Notes: generated by a model not told the origin, from the sequence alone. Shown: positions 18,628 through 32,083, numbered from the stretch's first letter. The stretch is 64,000 bases of DNA from Histoplasma ohiense (GCA_017607445.1 JAEVHH010000006.1:1860001-1924000), one strand, 5' to 3'. Numbers and translations are program-made.

Positions 18628-21600
18628 TTATCCCCCTCTACCAGAGTGAGTGAGAACTCATAGATGTTGAGAGCAGCAGTGTCCTCCAAGATGAACACAG
18701 ATTCTCAGGTCAGACAATCATATTCTATTCATTTGATGAGATATTTGCAGTGATGGTGATTGGTTCTATTGTCAAGAATTGTTTTGATTTCCCACTTGAG
18801 TTTGTTGTCTTCTTCTACAATGACAGATGGCTGTCAATCAGAGATTCTCTGTGAGGGGAATGGATTCTCAGCTGCAGGTTGGAGCAGGTTTGTATGAAAG
18901 ACATTGTGAATGTCAGACAGAGTGTTGAGTTGATAATTGTGTATGTCTAGCACTTCCTTCACCATATACTTGATGTGATGATAATCTAGCATACACAAGA
19001 GATGGTCCATTCTTATGTTCTTGAGATTCAGTCAGACTTTGTCTTCTATATGATATTGAATTGCAGGACTTCTTCTGATGTTTGCTTGATTCTCATAATC
19101 TTGCTGAGTACTGATCATTGAAGCTTCTGCTCATTCATGAGCTTTCTTCAGCTTGCTCACAATGTTCTCTGCTGTCTGTATGAAGCTGCAGATGTACACA
19201 GTTTCTCAGAGAGTCTCAGAAAAGTTCAGAATCTCTAAGTTGTATCTGTGTAGAAGAAAGAATGAGCTTATATCTGTTGTAGCAGAATCTCAACTGTTAA
19301 TTGCAATCTCAGTGTGTGGCAGCAGATTGCTTCAGTTGTCTTGCATGTAATTGCAGAACTTACAGAGGATATTCTTTATCATTTGTATCATTCTCTCAGT
19401 AGCTTCATCAGTCTCTGGATGATATGCTGTTGATAACTTTCATTTGATTCTTAATAATTGGCATACACAGGCTCAGAGTGTGCTGATGAATTGACTGTCT
19501 CTATCTGACACAATGAATGAAGGCAGACTGTGCATACAATAGAACAGACTTCTGACAAAGACATCTGCAACTACTTCAGTGTTCATCTTGTCACAGAGCT
19601 GTAGTATTACACCCTTGCTGAGTCAGTCAACAATGACTAGAATGTTCATAGAACCTCTGCTTTCAGATAAGAAAACTGCAAAATTGATAGCTATATCACA
19701 TCAAATTCAGTCAGAGACAGATAAGAGCTTCAGCATTTCTTTTCAGTATTCACATCATACTGTCACTGAGCCACAGTGATCACAGTTGTGTATAAATTGA
19801 TGTATGTCTTTCAACATATCTGATCAGTAGAATTCTCAGATGATGATGTTGTATATGATTTCACATTCTGAATATCTGATCATTGACAAGTCATGAATTT
19901 CTTGCATAATCTGTGTTCATAGAGATTCTGAATCAGAGACTCATCATCTATCTTGAAAGTGTAAGCAGTTGTCATTGTTGATCAAACATGCTGAGATATT
20001 CATTCTTGAGTATACATCTGCAGAGAATTGAGATGCTTTGCTTTGTACAGCTTCAGTGACTTGTTGTCAGAATTCATCTGTCTCTGCTGCTAGTCTTCAT
20101 TGTTCTTCAAGCAAGAATTCTTGAGCTTGGAACTGATTGATATATACACAGAGTTCATCTGATTGTGTAGGACTTTCTATAATTGCAGAGTCAATTAATC
20201 AATGCTCTTGATGTTTTCATCTGTCATTCAAGTCATCAGATGGTATATCTTGTTCTTGACAGAACAGAGCATCTGCAAGGGTGTTCTCTACTTCAGATTA
20301 ATAATGAATTGTGAATGAAAAACAGCTAAGGAACAATAATCAATGCATATATCTCTCAGTGAGCTTATGAGTGATTGTGAAGTACTCTAGATTCTTATGA
20401 TCAGTAACAATCTTGAATCTCTTGACACTCATGAGTTCAGATTCTCATTCTTCAAGGCATTGTATAATCACTAGAAGCTCCTTGTCATAGATCTCATAGT
20501 TGCATTCAGCAGATGACATCTTTTTCAAGATGAAGACACAAAATTGTAGAACATCTTTGTTGTCATATTGCATCAGTGCTCCATTTACTATGTAATCTGA
20601 GATGTCTGTTTCAAGAATCATATGCTTATCTGAATTGAATGATTGCAGCATTGAAGTGCTTGTGAACATACACTTCAGCTTTTTGAATGCTGTGTCTGCT
20701 TTGTCAGTTCATTGAAATACAGCATCTTTTCAGATCAGATCTGTTAGTGATTGTATGATATTGAAGAAGTTCTTGATAAATCTTCAGTAGAAGTTGACAA
20801 ACTCTAGAAAGCTTCTAGTCTCTTTTACTGAGACTGATGTCTCTCAGTTGAGGATTGCTTCCATCTTCTTAGAATTCATACATACACCTTTTTCAGCTTC
20901 AATGATGAATTCTAGATAGATTGTAGACTTGATCTCAAAGTTGCATTTGTCAATGTCCACTTGCAGTTCAGCTTTTTGTAGATGGTCAAGAACTTGTCAT
21001 ATGTGCTTACAATACTCAGTAAGCAATTCATTGGTGAAGATCAAGATATTGTCCATGTATGCTGAGGCAATCTCATCAAGCAGGTCTTATAGAGCCCAGT
21101 TAATGTATTTCTGAAATGTACTTGAAGTGTTCACTAATCCAAAGAGGGTCACTGTCCATTCATATAATCTGTAACACATATGAAAGACAGTTAGTCATTC
21201 ATCACCTTCATTAATCCTTATCTTGTAGAAGGCCACAGAGATGTCAAGTTTCATAAATCATTTTGTTTTTTCTATCTGTTCAAGTATTTCATTGATGAGT
21301 GGGAGAGGGTATCAGTCCTTCTGTATAATCTTGTTGAGTTCTCAATAATCAACACAGAATCATAAGCCATCTTCTGATTTCTTCACAAACAGTACAGATG
21401 CTGCAGTGAGTGAGTTGCTAATATAAATGAAGTCTTTGTCTAGTAATTCATTGAGTGTTTTTTATAGAACAAGAAGCTTGTCATGTGACATGCTGTAGAG
21501 AGAATCTCAGAGCAGTTGCAGATTCTTATCATCTTTCTTAATAAGCTTGATTGTATGATCTATATCAGATTCTCAGTGAGAGGGAAGCTTTTCAGCTTCT

Positions 21601-22193
21601 TTCTCATTGAACACATCTGCAAAGTCTTCATACAATTCAGATAGTTTCTTGTGTGATTTCTTGAGATCTTTAGATTCTAACTTTTCTAATACTTTCTTAA
21701 TATTCATCATACTAGCAGTGAACACTTGGATGTTCTTCTTCTCATACACTTGATGAGTTAGTAGTTTGTATGCTTCTGCTGATATCTGGGTGAGATCAGC
21801 AGTTCTATCAACATCCTTCTTGTAAACACAGTTGCCTTCTGGGAAAATAAGACAGCAGTTGTGTGTGTCCAACAAGATTCCAAATTCTGTGAGTTATGAT
21901 AGACTGAGTATTAGATCATACTCAAGATCTTGTATTTTATATGTGTATACATTCTTTTTCTCATATTCTTCTATATTGATATTAAATCTTACCATGTTGT
22001 AGAAGGCAGATTCTCTGAGGCTGTCAAATCCATTGAGTTTACACAGTTTGAAAAAGAGAATATGCTGGAGCTTATGCTTCTCAACCAGCTGAGTGTCTAT
22101 AAGAGTGTAGTGAAGAAAACCACTGTCTATCATTGCTTGTATATTGACTAAGCTATTTACAATGACAGAGATTATGATTGTGTCTGCTTGCAT
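18623..22193 (-). pseudogene. A2 pol remnant (protease to chromodomain)
   Basis: It aligns with A1 pol through its length: protease MQADTI... (21894-22193), protease-RT linker in one frame (21573-21875), RT/RNase H (20445-21450) and integrase to chromodomain (18630-20300). Former TGG codons are mostly TGA. In the 169 bp 18641-18809 against A1 1186-1354, all 21 CpG sites are mutated on one strand or the other. Confidence 0.9.
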
Positions 22194-22239
22194 CTTCTGC
22201 TCAAATCTTCAGCTAGCTTTCTGCTCCTTGAGCTCTTGT

Positions 22240-23278
22240 CTGTGTTTTAGAGCAAGAGCTTGTCTTTTCTCTGTTCTTGTCTATCCACAGGCAACACAGT
22301 GTTCACATGTATGAGAGGTTTACTTGAAATGATTGCATTTGAACATTGATTTGCAAAGTGCTCTGACTTGTTGCAGTGTATACAGATTTCTCTGGCAATT
22401 CAATCAGCAGTGTTCTTCTCTGAAATGTTAGAGACCCTCAGATAATTTGTGTTCATATGTGAGACTCAGTTCATTGATTCTGATTCAGAGGTGGGGAGTG
22501 CTGTAGAGCAGTTCAGAGTGTACACATTTATTCAGTGAAATTCTCTGCAATTTTGAAGTGTGCAGAACTGAGACAGATCATTGTTCAACAGATGAAGATC
22601 AGTGCAGAATTTGCTGTATATTGAGAGCTTCAGATACTCTACACTTCAGTTATGCAACTGAAAGTTCAAGTTCTTGAACAATATGTTGATCTTGATAGTG
22701 TTGTTTCAGTTTTGTCCATCTGCTTCTAAGAGCTTGTGATTGAATTCAGAAAAATAAGTTGTCAACACAACATTCATCTGACAAGTTTGATTAAATCAGT
22801 CTAACATCTTGACTTGAAGTGTAGAATTGAGAAAGAGGGAGTTGAGTTGTTGAAAGACTAGCTCTGATGTACACTGATGATTCTGACAATAGCTCATTCA
22901 GAGTTGAAATTTTGCTAACACATTGCCATTCAATCTGCTATGAATATACCACACTTGATTGGATAGTGAGTCTATTGCTTGTCCATTGATGTTCAATTTG
23001 ATATTCACTTTTGACTTTCACACAAGGTAGAGTGCTAGGTCTTTCTTATATTTGTTGAGGATTGAAAGCTTCTCTCTTGAGGGCTTTTTGTGAGATGTGG
23101 GTGTAGAAGGAACAGTGAACACAGAAGTGCTCATTTCAGCAAATTGTCATTGCAATTCAGCCATCTGTAGCACTTGCTGCTGAAGGATACTTTGTAGATC
23201 TAAGTTGTCATCCATCACATTCAGATGCAGTGGGTGTTTGTAGAATTGTTTGTAGTTCATTTCAATATCTAGAGACAT
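22240..23278 (-). pseudogene. A2 gag remnant
   Basis: It starts at 23278 (MSLDIEMNY...), as in A1, and runs to the conserved TAA near 22238. It is collinear with A1 gag, with transition-derived stops. The zinc knuckle region near 22340-22385 is damaged. Confidence 0.88.
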
Positions 23279-23636
23279 GTAATAATAAAAAAAAAAAAAG
23301 AAATACTTGTAGGCACTCAGTTCTCTCACAGACACTATTCACAGTGTTGCAGCACTAAGCTTGATCAAGCTTCTTTGTGAACATTATTTGCAGCATTACA
23401 GTTCATAGACACTCAGACCTTGTAGAACACAGTCAATTGTGTTTCAAATGCTTAGATACAACAGTCTATATAACTAACAATAGAGACACTTGAGCTCACA
23501 AGAGATCTCTTGTAATGACTAGACACTCAGATCTGTAAACAACACACTCAGATATAAGAACTGATAACAACACACTCAGACATAAAAACTAATAACAAGA
23601 CACTCAGATCTTAAATGCAGAAGAATCAATTTGTAA

Positions 23637-24169
23637 TGTAACAGATGTACTTCAATTAACAATTTGATACTATTCTAATTACAGATTACAAATTGATTAA
23701 GAAAGAAAGAGAAAAGAAATCAGAAGAAAAGATCATACAAAGAGAGTTCTTATAGAGAAAAATTCAGAGTGAAAGAATATCAGAAGCCACTCCACAGTGG
23801 AGTGCAGAGCAGAAGAATATTAAGAGATATATGTAAGAATCATTAGAAGCTACACAAGCACAGAATGTGGGGCAGGAGAATCATTGAGAGCTACACAGAA
23901 GAATTGTTAGAGACTATATGAGCACAGAACACAGAGCAGAAGAATGTAAGAAGCTACACAGAAGAATTATTAGAGACTATATAAGTGCAGAGCACAGAGT
24001 GGAAGAATGTTAAAAGCTACACAGAAGAATCATTAGAAACTACACAAGTGTGAAGCACAGAGCAGAAGAACATCAAGAGTTACACAAGATCACAACAGCC
24101 AGAAACAAGCGGGTGCAGAAGGGGAGTTGATTGCGTAAGTTAATTACTAACAGATGCTAACCCATCACA
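23637..24169 (-). repeat. 5' LTR of A2
   Basis: It starts TGTAACAGATG and ends CCCATCACA. Fully mutated on the inner side; the last ~60 bp keep GCGGGTGC and GCGTAAG. Confidence 0.93.
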
Positions 24170-24212
24170 CGTAACAACAGACCACTCAAATAAAGTTTAG
24201 AGTGATTAGAAT

Positions 24213-24483
24213 TGTAAGAGATGATTGTAGATATAATTATGAGAGTAGTGTGAAGTACATATGTAGAATGTTAAGAAGATAGCAATCTCTATTATTCAAA
24301 GCTAATTGCTGATCTTCTAATATCTATGGATATCAGCAAGCATTATATAGGCGACCACCATGCACTACAGCTGTCTATAGTGCCATGCACTATGTCCCTC
24401 CTCATTAATTCTGGCATGTTCTGTGTTCTTCTATCGCCACATAGCTATTTTCTAATATAGACATCTCCGTTGCGCCTATTACA
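24213..24483 (-). repeat. 5' LTR of B1
   Basis: 271 bp. Its right half keeps CpG sites (GGCGACC, ATCGCCAC, CTCCGTTGCGCC) lost in the other three B LTRs, so it shows the less altered sequence of the family. Between A2 and this LTR, 24175-24212 is the B leader next to the primer site. Confidence 0.92.
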
Positions 24484-24488
24484 AGAAT

Positions 24489-25205
24489 GATATAAATGAT
24501 AAAGAACATTCTCTGTAAGTTCTGCAATTATATATAAAACAACTGAAGCAATCTGCTGTCACACACTGAGATTATAATTAATAATTGAGATTTCATTACA
24601 ACAGATGTAAGCTTATTCTTTCTTTTATATAAATACAACTTAGAGATTCTGAACTTCTCTGAGACTTTCTGAGAAACCACATACATCTGCAGTCTCATAC
24701 AGATAACAGAGAATATCATAAGTAAGTTGAAGAAAATCTGTAAATAAGCAGAAGCTTCAATAATTAGTATTCAGTAAAATTATAAGAATTAAATGAACAT
24801 CAGAAGAAGTTCTGCAATTCAATATTATATAAAAAACAAAATCTGACTGAATCTCAAGAATATAAGAACAAACTGCTTCTCATATATATTAAATTATCAT
24901 CACATCAAATATACAGTGAAGAAAGTATTAGATACACACAATTATTAACTTGATATTTCATCTGATATTTACAATGTCTTTCATACAAATCTGCTCTGAT
25001 CTGTGGCTGAGAATTCATTTCTCTCACAGAGAATCTCTGATTGACAGCTATCTGTCATTATAGAAGAAGACAATGAACTTGAGTGAGAAATCAAAACAAT
25101 CTTTGACAATAGAATCAACTGCCACTGACTCACTGCTGTGAATATTTTATCAAATAAATAGAATACAATCATCTGATCTGAAAATCTGTGTCTGTCTTAA
25201 AGAAC
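24489..25205 (+). pseudogene. A4 integrase C-terminal part, resumed after B1
   Basis: It continues A4 pol from the integrase glutamate region (GATATAAATGATAAAGAAC aligns with the A1 stretch before VKNILRKF). It runs to the chromodomain end, where B2 cuts it at 25210; the last ~50 bp before the LTR are at 32360-32407. Heavily mutated. Confidence 0.85.
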
Positions 25206-25210
25206 ACTGC
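25206..25210. repeat. Target-site duplication ACTGC of B2 (partner at 32355-32359)
   Basis: ACTGC precedes TGTAAGAG at 25211 and follows ...CTATTACA at 32354. The joined host reads as the chromodomain tail of A4. Confidence 0.93.
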
Positions 25211-26024
25211 TGTAAGAGATGGTTGTAGATATAATTATGAGAGTAGTGTGAAGTACGCATATAGAATGTTAAGAAGGTAGCAATCTCTATTATTCAAAGC
25301 TAATCACTGATCTTCTAATATCTATGGATATCAGTGAGCATTATATAGATGACCATCATGTGCTATGACTGTCTATAATGCTGTGTGCTATGTCTCTCTT
25401 CATTAATTCTGGTGTGTTCTGTGTTCTTCTATTGTCATATAGCTATTTTCTAATATAGATATCTCTGTTGTGTCTATTACAATTATCTTCTTTCTTCAAA
25501 GGCCTGGTCTTCAGAGCTTCTTACTGCAATATGTGAAGTTTGTAACATGTGCTGTGTGGTTAATATTGTATAGAGTTTGCAGGATTGAGCTGAATTAATT
25601 GTTGAGATTAATTTCAAAGTGTTGCTGTTTCAGAAGAACATTTTTCCATCTCTGATGTCATTGCAGTTCAATCATGATTTAGACACAACTTCTGAACCTC
25701 TTTTCTTTAACTTCTACACCAAAAATTGCACTTCATTGAAAATCATCACCACCATCATCATCAATGATTTTTTATTTAAAAAGAATACATCAATTTATCA
25801 AACAAAGTACACTGTATTCTTCTATGCAATTTTTATTGCAAAATTCGAAGTTTTGGTTGTGTGGTTGTATTTTTTATTTTGGATTGAATTTTATGTTGCT
25901 GCAATCTCTTTGATCAACATTGCAATATTGATTTCAATCTTCAATATCTGTTTTTCTTTCTTGTTGCTTTTGCTTTTCCTTCTCCTTTGAATAAGGCCTT
26001 GATACTAATTAAAGTTATGATAGA

Positions 26025-27175
26025 ATGTCAGAATCAGCTGTTTCCATTGCTGGTTCAGAGTCTATAAAGAATGATATGCTGTCTGTCATTGAGAGCATTT
26101 GCTTGGGTTGTCTGGAGAGGTTGCAGAACCCCTCAGTATATCCTTACTTTGTGAACAATAAACAGACATGCTGTCATGTCTGTCATATATCAAATAGAAG
26201 TTGTGCTGCTGTAAGTTTTCTTAAACTGAAGTTGTTATGAGTGCTAATGAGTTATAGATGTCTGAGTGCTTTCATGAAACTGATCAATCTTTGATCAATG
26301 AATTTCATGAGATACTGCTCTTTGATGAAGTTTCAGATAAGAGATTTGCTATGTATCAAACTGCTGTTGCAAGGTTTGTACTTGATGTGCAGATCTATAA
26401 GAATGCAGATGGGGTTCTAGAATTCTATATGAACTCTGATGATCTGTTGTCACAGCAGAGTGTGATATTCAATCATAGCAGTGTTTCAGAAAGCACATTT
26501 TCACATTCTGCTATTACATCAATGTCATCCTCACTGGGTCAAGATCTTGATACATTATTTGAGTTGATCAATAATGTAGATGAAGATGAGGAAGTGGATG
26601 ATCTTATTGAAGTGTTAGAAAGAAATGCAACAGCATATTGCTGTCATTGTATTTGACATTTGACAACATCCCTTCATCATCATTGTGAGTCTGCTGAGAA
26701 TTGATGTAAAAAATGCAAACACTGCTCAGTGATGAAGCACATCTGCATTCTGATAAGTTATTATTCAAAACAAATGTTTTTACAGTATATAACATTAACT
26801 TTCTATTAGATGTCAGTGGATGCTGTTGAATTGACTCAGATGATTATCAATGCTGCTGAGGATCTAATTGTTGCTGATGTGAATGCTTCAAATGTTAATA
26901 TTTTGCAGAGTGCTGTGACTGCAGCAGTTAGATTCTTTGCTGTGAAGATCTGAGAGATTCAATGAGACAGTTCTTCTGAGACTTCAGCTGAAATGATGAT
27001 TGATGAGGTTTCAGTGATTACATCATCAGTCACAGCTTCCAAGTCATTGTTGAAACATCATGCTTCATCAGTTGAGGAAATCCAGAATAATAAGCAGATT
27101 TGTCTTGATGACAATTTCTTAAATAACACTGATCAAGCTGAGGCAGATCTGTTTTTTAATCTCTGAGTGAAATAA
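26025..27175 (+). pseudogene. Three-exon gene antisense to pol in B2
   Basis: Exons 26025-26210, 26258-26752 and 26810-27175, the same exon lengths (186, 495 and 366) as in B1. The second donor is mutated (ATAAGT for GTAAGT), and the third cysteine of the six is replaced by tyrosine (TGC to TAC). Exon 2 codes for an acidic, serine-rich middle (SSSLGQDLDTLFELIN, VDEDEEVDD) and is open for 132 codons. Strict collinearity with B1 over two introns argues against a chance frame. Confidence 0.72.
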
Positions 27176-27224
27176 GTATATTCAGCAGTCATCATCATCT
27201 TCTTTATTTTTGTTTACTGACTGA

Positions 27225-30200
27225 CTTCTAATAGATTTTATTAAACTGTTTCAAGTACTTCTGACTGTTCATCAAATTTTCCTTGGATTCTCAAGAATTG
27301 TCTGCATCTGTACAATCTTTCCATTTGACAAGATACTGTGTTTGACTGTGGTACTGACACTTGTCTAATATAGCTTCAACTTTCCATTTCTCTTGCACAT
27401 CTATAATTATCAATTCTGCTTGCAGAATTTGTCCATCGTGTGTGTGATATGATTTGAGAAGGGAAATATGGAATACAGAATGAATTTCTTTATATTGCAG
27501 TGTGAGTTTCAGTTTGTACATCTGTGTACCACAGATATCAATTATTTGAAAGAGATTCAAAAATTAATGATCTAGTTTGAGTGAGGATTGCAAGGTGGAT
27601 ATGTTTTTTGCACACAGCATTACTCAGTTCTCTATCTTAAAGCTTTTTGATATATAACACTGATTGTAATACTTTTTCTCAGCTGCTTTGACAGCTTTCA
27701 GATATTCTCAGATTTTGTTCTTCACTTGCTTCATCTATTCTACTTGTTTCATCACTGATTTTGACACACTCATGCTTGGGGGTTTCACATCTATGTGAAG
27801 TTCAGTTGGTCGGCTGATCATTGCTTCAGATAGTGTCATTTTTATTGATGTGTGAAAGATGTTGTTATATGCTCATTGTGTCAGAGAAATCCATTCTATT
27901 CAATTATCTTGCTGATAGCTGCAATATATGTGAAGATAATGTTCAATCATCTGATTCAATTGTTCTGTCTGACCATCAGTTTGCAGGTGGAATGCTGTCA
28001 ATAATTTTTGTCAGATATGAAGCAGATAACATAATATCAATCAAAACTTGCTATTTATTAATGAATCTCAATTGCTAATAATATTCACAGATAGGTCAAA
28101 GTTCTTTGCAATTCTTCATACAATAATATCCACAAGTTCTTCTGCATCTAGCTCTGAAGATGTGGACACAATTATGACTCATTTGATGAATAAATCAACA
28201 AATACAACAATAGCATTATAGATTTGACTTTTCTTTTTATTATCTGACAGATCTTCAATAAAGTCCATGCTAACTGTATGCCATTTCTTATCTGACACTG
28301 AATGTGATTGTAGCAATCCATACAGCTTGTGCTGTGGTATCTTAACACATTGACAAACATTGCAAGTTCTCACATATTCTGCAATCTCATTGCTCATATC
28401 ATGTCACAAGTACTTGCATTTGATTGCTTCAATGATTTTGTCATGTTCAAAATGGCCATCTTGAGAATCATTGTGATTCATTTTCATTATTTCATGTCTT
28501 ATAGTCTTGTCTTGCAGTATATAGACTTTATCATCTTTTCTGAGCAGATCATCTTTATCTACTGCTCAGATTGAATGATTATCTACACTAGTATCACTCA
28601 TCTCTAGTCTTCTACAAAGTTCAGATGTGCTGATGTCTCTATTCTGAATCTGCAATAAGAGTTCAATGATAGATTCAGCTATCTCTTTGCAATAGACTGT
28701 CTCAGACTTAAATATCTTGATGACTAGAATCTGTGACATCAGAGTCTCTAGATTTAACTCTGTAATGTCTGTGACTTTGTTCTCATCCACAGATGCATTC
28801 TTTATCCTGCAGAGGTTGTTGTCATCAATGACTATGAATCTCTTCACTCAACAATTTTCATTAGCTTGCAGATCTTTTCACATCATCTTGACACATTGAT
28901 CTAACTTTGTGTTTTCTTTTGTCTTTAGTGATTTAAAGATCCTCTTACACAGCTTCTCTTGCAGAGTAGAGAGCTCTGTCAAAAGAGCTGTGTGTTTTAC
29001 AAAATCTGAACAATGACTTGATGCATCTGTAGAATTATTTTTCTCAGAATGGTGTTCTATTTCAAAATTGAACACTGAGAGTATTTCCATTCAGTGAATC
29101 TGATGCTCATTTAGCTGCTTTGTTGTCATGAAGTGCTGGAGATTGACATGATCAGATAAAACAGTTATTGAGTGTCTGCTATCATGTAAGTAGTGACATC
29201 ATTGTCTGAAAGCTTCTACAATCAGCAACATTTCTAGATCATATATTTGATAACATCTTTCTGTTTCTGTGAGCTTTCTAGACCAAAACACAATTGGGTG
29301 TCAGTGATCATCATCCATTAATTGTGATATTACTGCAGCAATTGCAACATCAGATCCATCCATTTCTATACAGAGCTTTTACTGCAGATCAAAGTGGATC
29401 AACAATAGTGCTTTTGTAAAGCATTCTTTTAACTGCAAAATTATGTGCTTGCAGTTTTTGTCTAACTGAACAGATGTGTTATTCTTCCCTCTTTTTGTTT
29501 CATAATCTTTTAACAATTCAGTCAGAGATGCTGTTATTATTGAGAACTTGTATATGAATTGATGATAGAAATTGACAAATTCTAGAAATATTTGCAATTC
29601 ATTTATAATTCATGATTCTGATCAATCTAGAATTGTGTTGACACAGCATTTCTCAACAGTAATGCTCTGTGTGGTAATCACAAAACTCAAAAATCCAATT
29701 TCTGTTGTGTGGAATGTACACTTACTAAGTTTGATATATAGTTTCCATCATCTTAACTGTTCCAGCATGTTCTTAACATGGACGACATGTTCATCAAGTG
29801 TGTTTGAATAGATTACAATATTATCAAGATAAGCCACACAATATACATCTAAAAGATCACTGAGAGCTTTGTTGATATAAGATTGAAAGATTGCAGAGAC
29901 ATTGATTAGTTCAAAAGATAAGACTAGATATTCAAAATGTTCATATTGTATTCAAAATGCTGTTTTTCATTCATCCTCTGCTTGTATGTGAATTCTATGA
30001 TACATGTCTCTAAGGTTCAGCTGTGTATATATTTTAGCATCTGCTAATCTATCAAGTATTTCACTTATCAAGAACAGTGGATATTGATTCTTGACTGTTA
30101 TTTCATTCAATCTTTGATAATTCATGCAAAGATGCAGAGTTTCATCTTTCTTGAATGCAAATAATACTGATATGTCTGCTGGACTTTTGAACAGATGTAT

Positions 30201-30990
30201 TCAATTCTTCTCTAATACTTTTTTGATATATTCTCAGAGGACAGAGAGTTCTTGAGGTGATAAATTATATATTGATTGATATAGAGGTTTCTTGCCAGGT
30301 TTGAGATCTATAACATGATTGTGAGATGTGTGTTCTGTGTCAGATATGTCTTCTCAGAATACATCAAGATAATCTTTATAATCATCTGAGATATTTGACT
30401 CAGTTGCTGCACTTGCAGCTTGTAATGGTAAAGCAGTGAATATAATATTGCCATCATCAATTAGTGTTGTGAATTCTTTAGCAGTATTCAGATGTATATG
30501 ATTAATATTTGATGCTTTTCTATAGATTCAGCATCTTCACACTCAGTCAATATCAGAGTTCACAGCTTTCAATCACAGCATGCTCAAAATTATATCATAT
30601 CTGCTAATATCAACTTCTTTGAAATGGTGGAATTCTTCTTGAAGAATATATTTGTCATCAATAATCTTCATTGCAGCTCTTTGTTGTTTATATGATTTAA
30701 TCTTATAATTATCAATTGCTTCCACTACTTTTGATTTATCTTCTGTCTTTGAGAAATATTTTGATGCTCAGATGTGGGACATGAAGTTCACATCTGTGTC
30801 AGAATTCATTAGCATTCATGTCATTGACCATTCCACTTCTGTCAGCATTCATGTATTCATCATCAATAATTGTTTATCTCACAGTCTAATTATTTGTATT
30901 CTCAATGCAGCAGCTGCTTCTATGATTGAGATTGCTGATTTTTTGTTTGTTGAACTTGATTGTACTTTTTGAGATGTAACATTCAACAAT
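27225..30990 (-). pseudogene. B2 pol remnant with chromodomain
   Basis: Collinear with B1 pol. Here the C-terminal chromodomain is readable: a VEAILDKC start, then QYLVKWKDC (27291-27560). The integrase zinc region is at 28200-28400 and the RT-side block FLEFVNFYHQFIYKF at 29550-29597; the LDD motif lies near 29815. Many stops. Confidence 0.85.
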
Positions 30991-31990
30991 CATTTGCAAT
31001 ATGACTCTTCTTATAACAGTGAGAATACTTCTTCATTCAGTTATATTTATCTTTCTTGATTTGTTCAGTTGAATCTGTTTGTTCCTCTTGTTTCCTCTTG
31101 TTCTGACAGTTGCTAGATTTATCAGAATGATGCTGATTCTCTATGAATATTGCAGGTCTTTCTTTGTGAATAGCACATCATTGCTCTGATATATTTTTCT
31201 CAAGAGTCTGTAGAGTTCAAAGCAACTCTTCATAGTTCTGAGGCTCTTGATTTCAATGATTGAGTTCAGTGTATAATATCTTCAACATCTTACTACACAA
31301 GTTATCCATTCTTTGTTCCTTGCTATATGAGGGTAAGTAGTATTCTCAGTCTTTGAGATATTTAGAGAAATTATGTATTGATTGTCATTCTTATTGTTTT
31401 GCATTTTGAAATTTTTGACTTGTCAATCAGCACTGATTCTGTGGATCATTAATTTGTATTTCTAGATGTGATAATATATCATTAAAAGTCAACAGTGTTG
31501 CTCCTTCATGTCTCTCATACAATGATACAAAATTCAATCATTTCTGCTTAATGTGGATGTCAAGATAGAGTTTAGCATCATTTATCTTGTATTCTTTTTT
31601 TTGATAATACTGATGATGATGTGTAAAGAGAGTCAATATATGATCTTTATAGTTCTTGAATTCTAATATATTTTTTCTTTGATAATAGTTCTTAATCTTC
31701 AATCTCAGTAATGTTTCATTATCATCATCTGTATTGTTCACAGATTGATTTTGCAGTGGTTCTGTGGTGATATTCTGAGTTAATTGAAGCTTGATGAGAG
31801 TATCTTCATGAATCTGCACTTTCAACTCATTGAGTCACTGTTGTGTATACAGAATAGCTAATTGCTGCTCTTGTTCATGAATTTGATCATTCAACTGTTG
31901 CAAATGTGCATTATGATCATTGAAGACAATAGAGGATTCAGATTGATTTTCAAGAGATCTTGCATGTATTGAGATCATCTTGTGTGTTTT
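30991..31990 (-). pseudogene. B2 gag remnant
   Basis: Collinear with B1 gag: glutamine-rich N-terminal part (31800-31980), middle part with YYQRKNILEFKNYKDHIL (31650-31690), and a mutated zinc knuckle near 30990-31030. Confidence 0.75.
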
Positions 31991-32083
31991 AACTAATGTT
32001 GTGTGTTTTAACTAATGTTGTGTGCTTTATTGTAGATATGTGTAACAACAGACCACTCAAATAAAGTTTAGAGTGATTAGAAT

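Larger units (their letters stand above)
18095..24169 (-). mobile_element. A2: mutated family-A element inside B1
   Basis: Two 533-bp LTRs (18095-18627 and 23637-24169), four 63-bp units each, and a perfect 5-bp duplication. Internal order and length follow A1 nearly without gaps, and the differences are transitions. The outer ~65 bp of the left LTR and the outer ~60 bp of the right LTR keep CpG sites, while the rest has lost them. Confidence 0.95.
11260..24483 (-). mobile_element. B1: mutated Ty3/gypsy chromovirus of family B, interrupted by A2
   Basis: LTRs of 271 bp lie at 11260-11530 and 24213-24483, with a 5-bp duplication. In element sense it carries a leader, gag with a zinc knuckle (about 17035-17080), protease, RT, RNase H, integrase and chromodomain-like tail; between pol and the 3' LTR sits a multi-exon gene on the opposite strand (12074-13224). 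A2 is inserted at 18095 in the leader, only about 40 bp from the 5' LTR. Coding frames are broken by transition-derived stops. Confidence 0.92.

Noticed and set aside
25619..25990. 123-codon hydrophobic frame upstream of the B2 antisense gene
   Set aside because: F/I/L-rich reading of AT-rich DNA. The corresponding B1 stretch has stops, and there is no splice or motif support.
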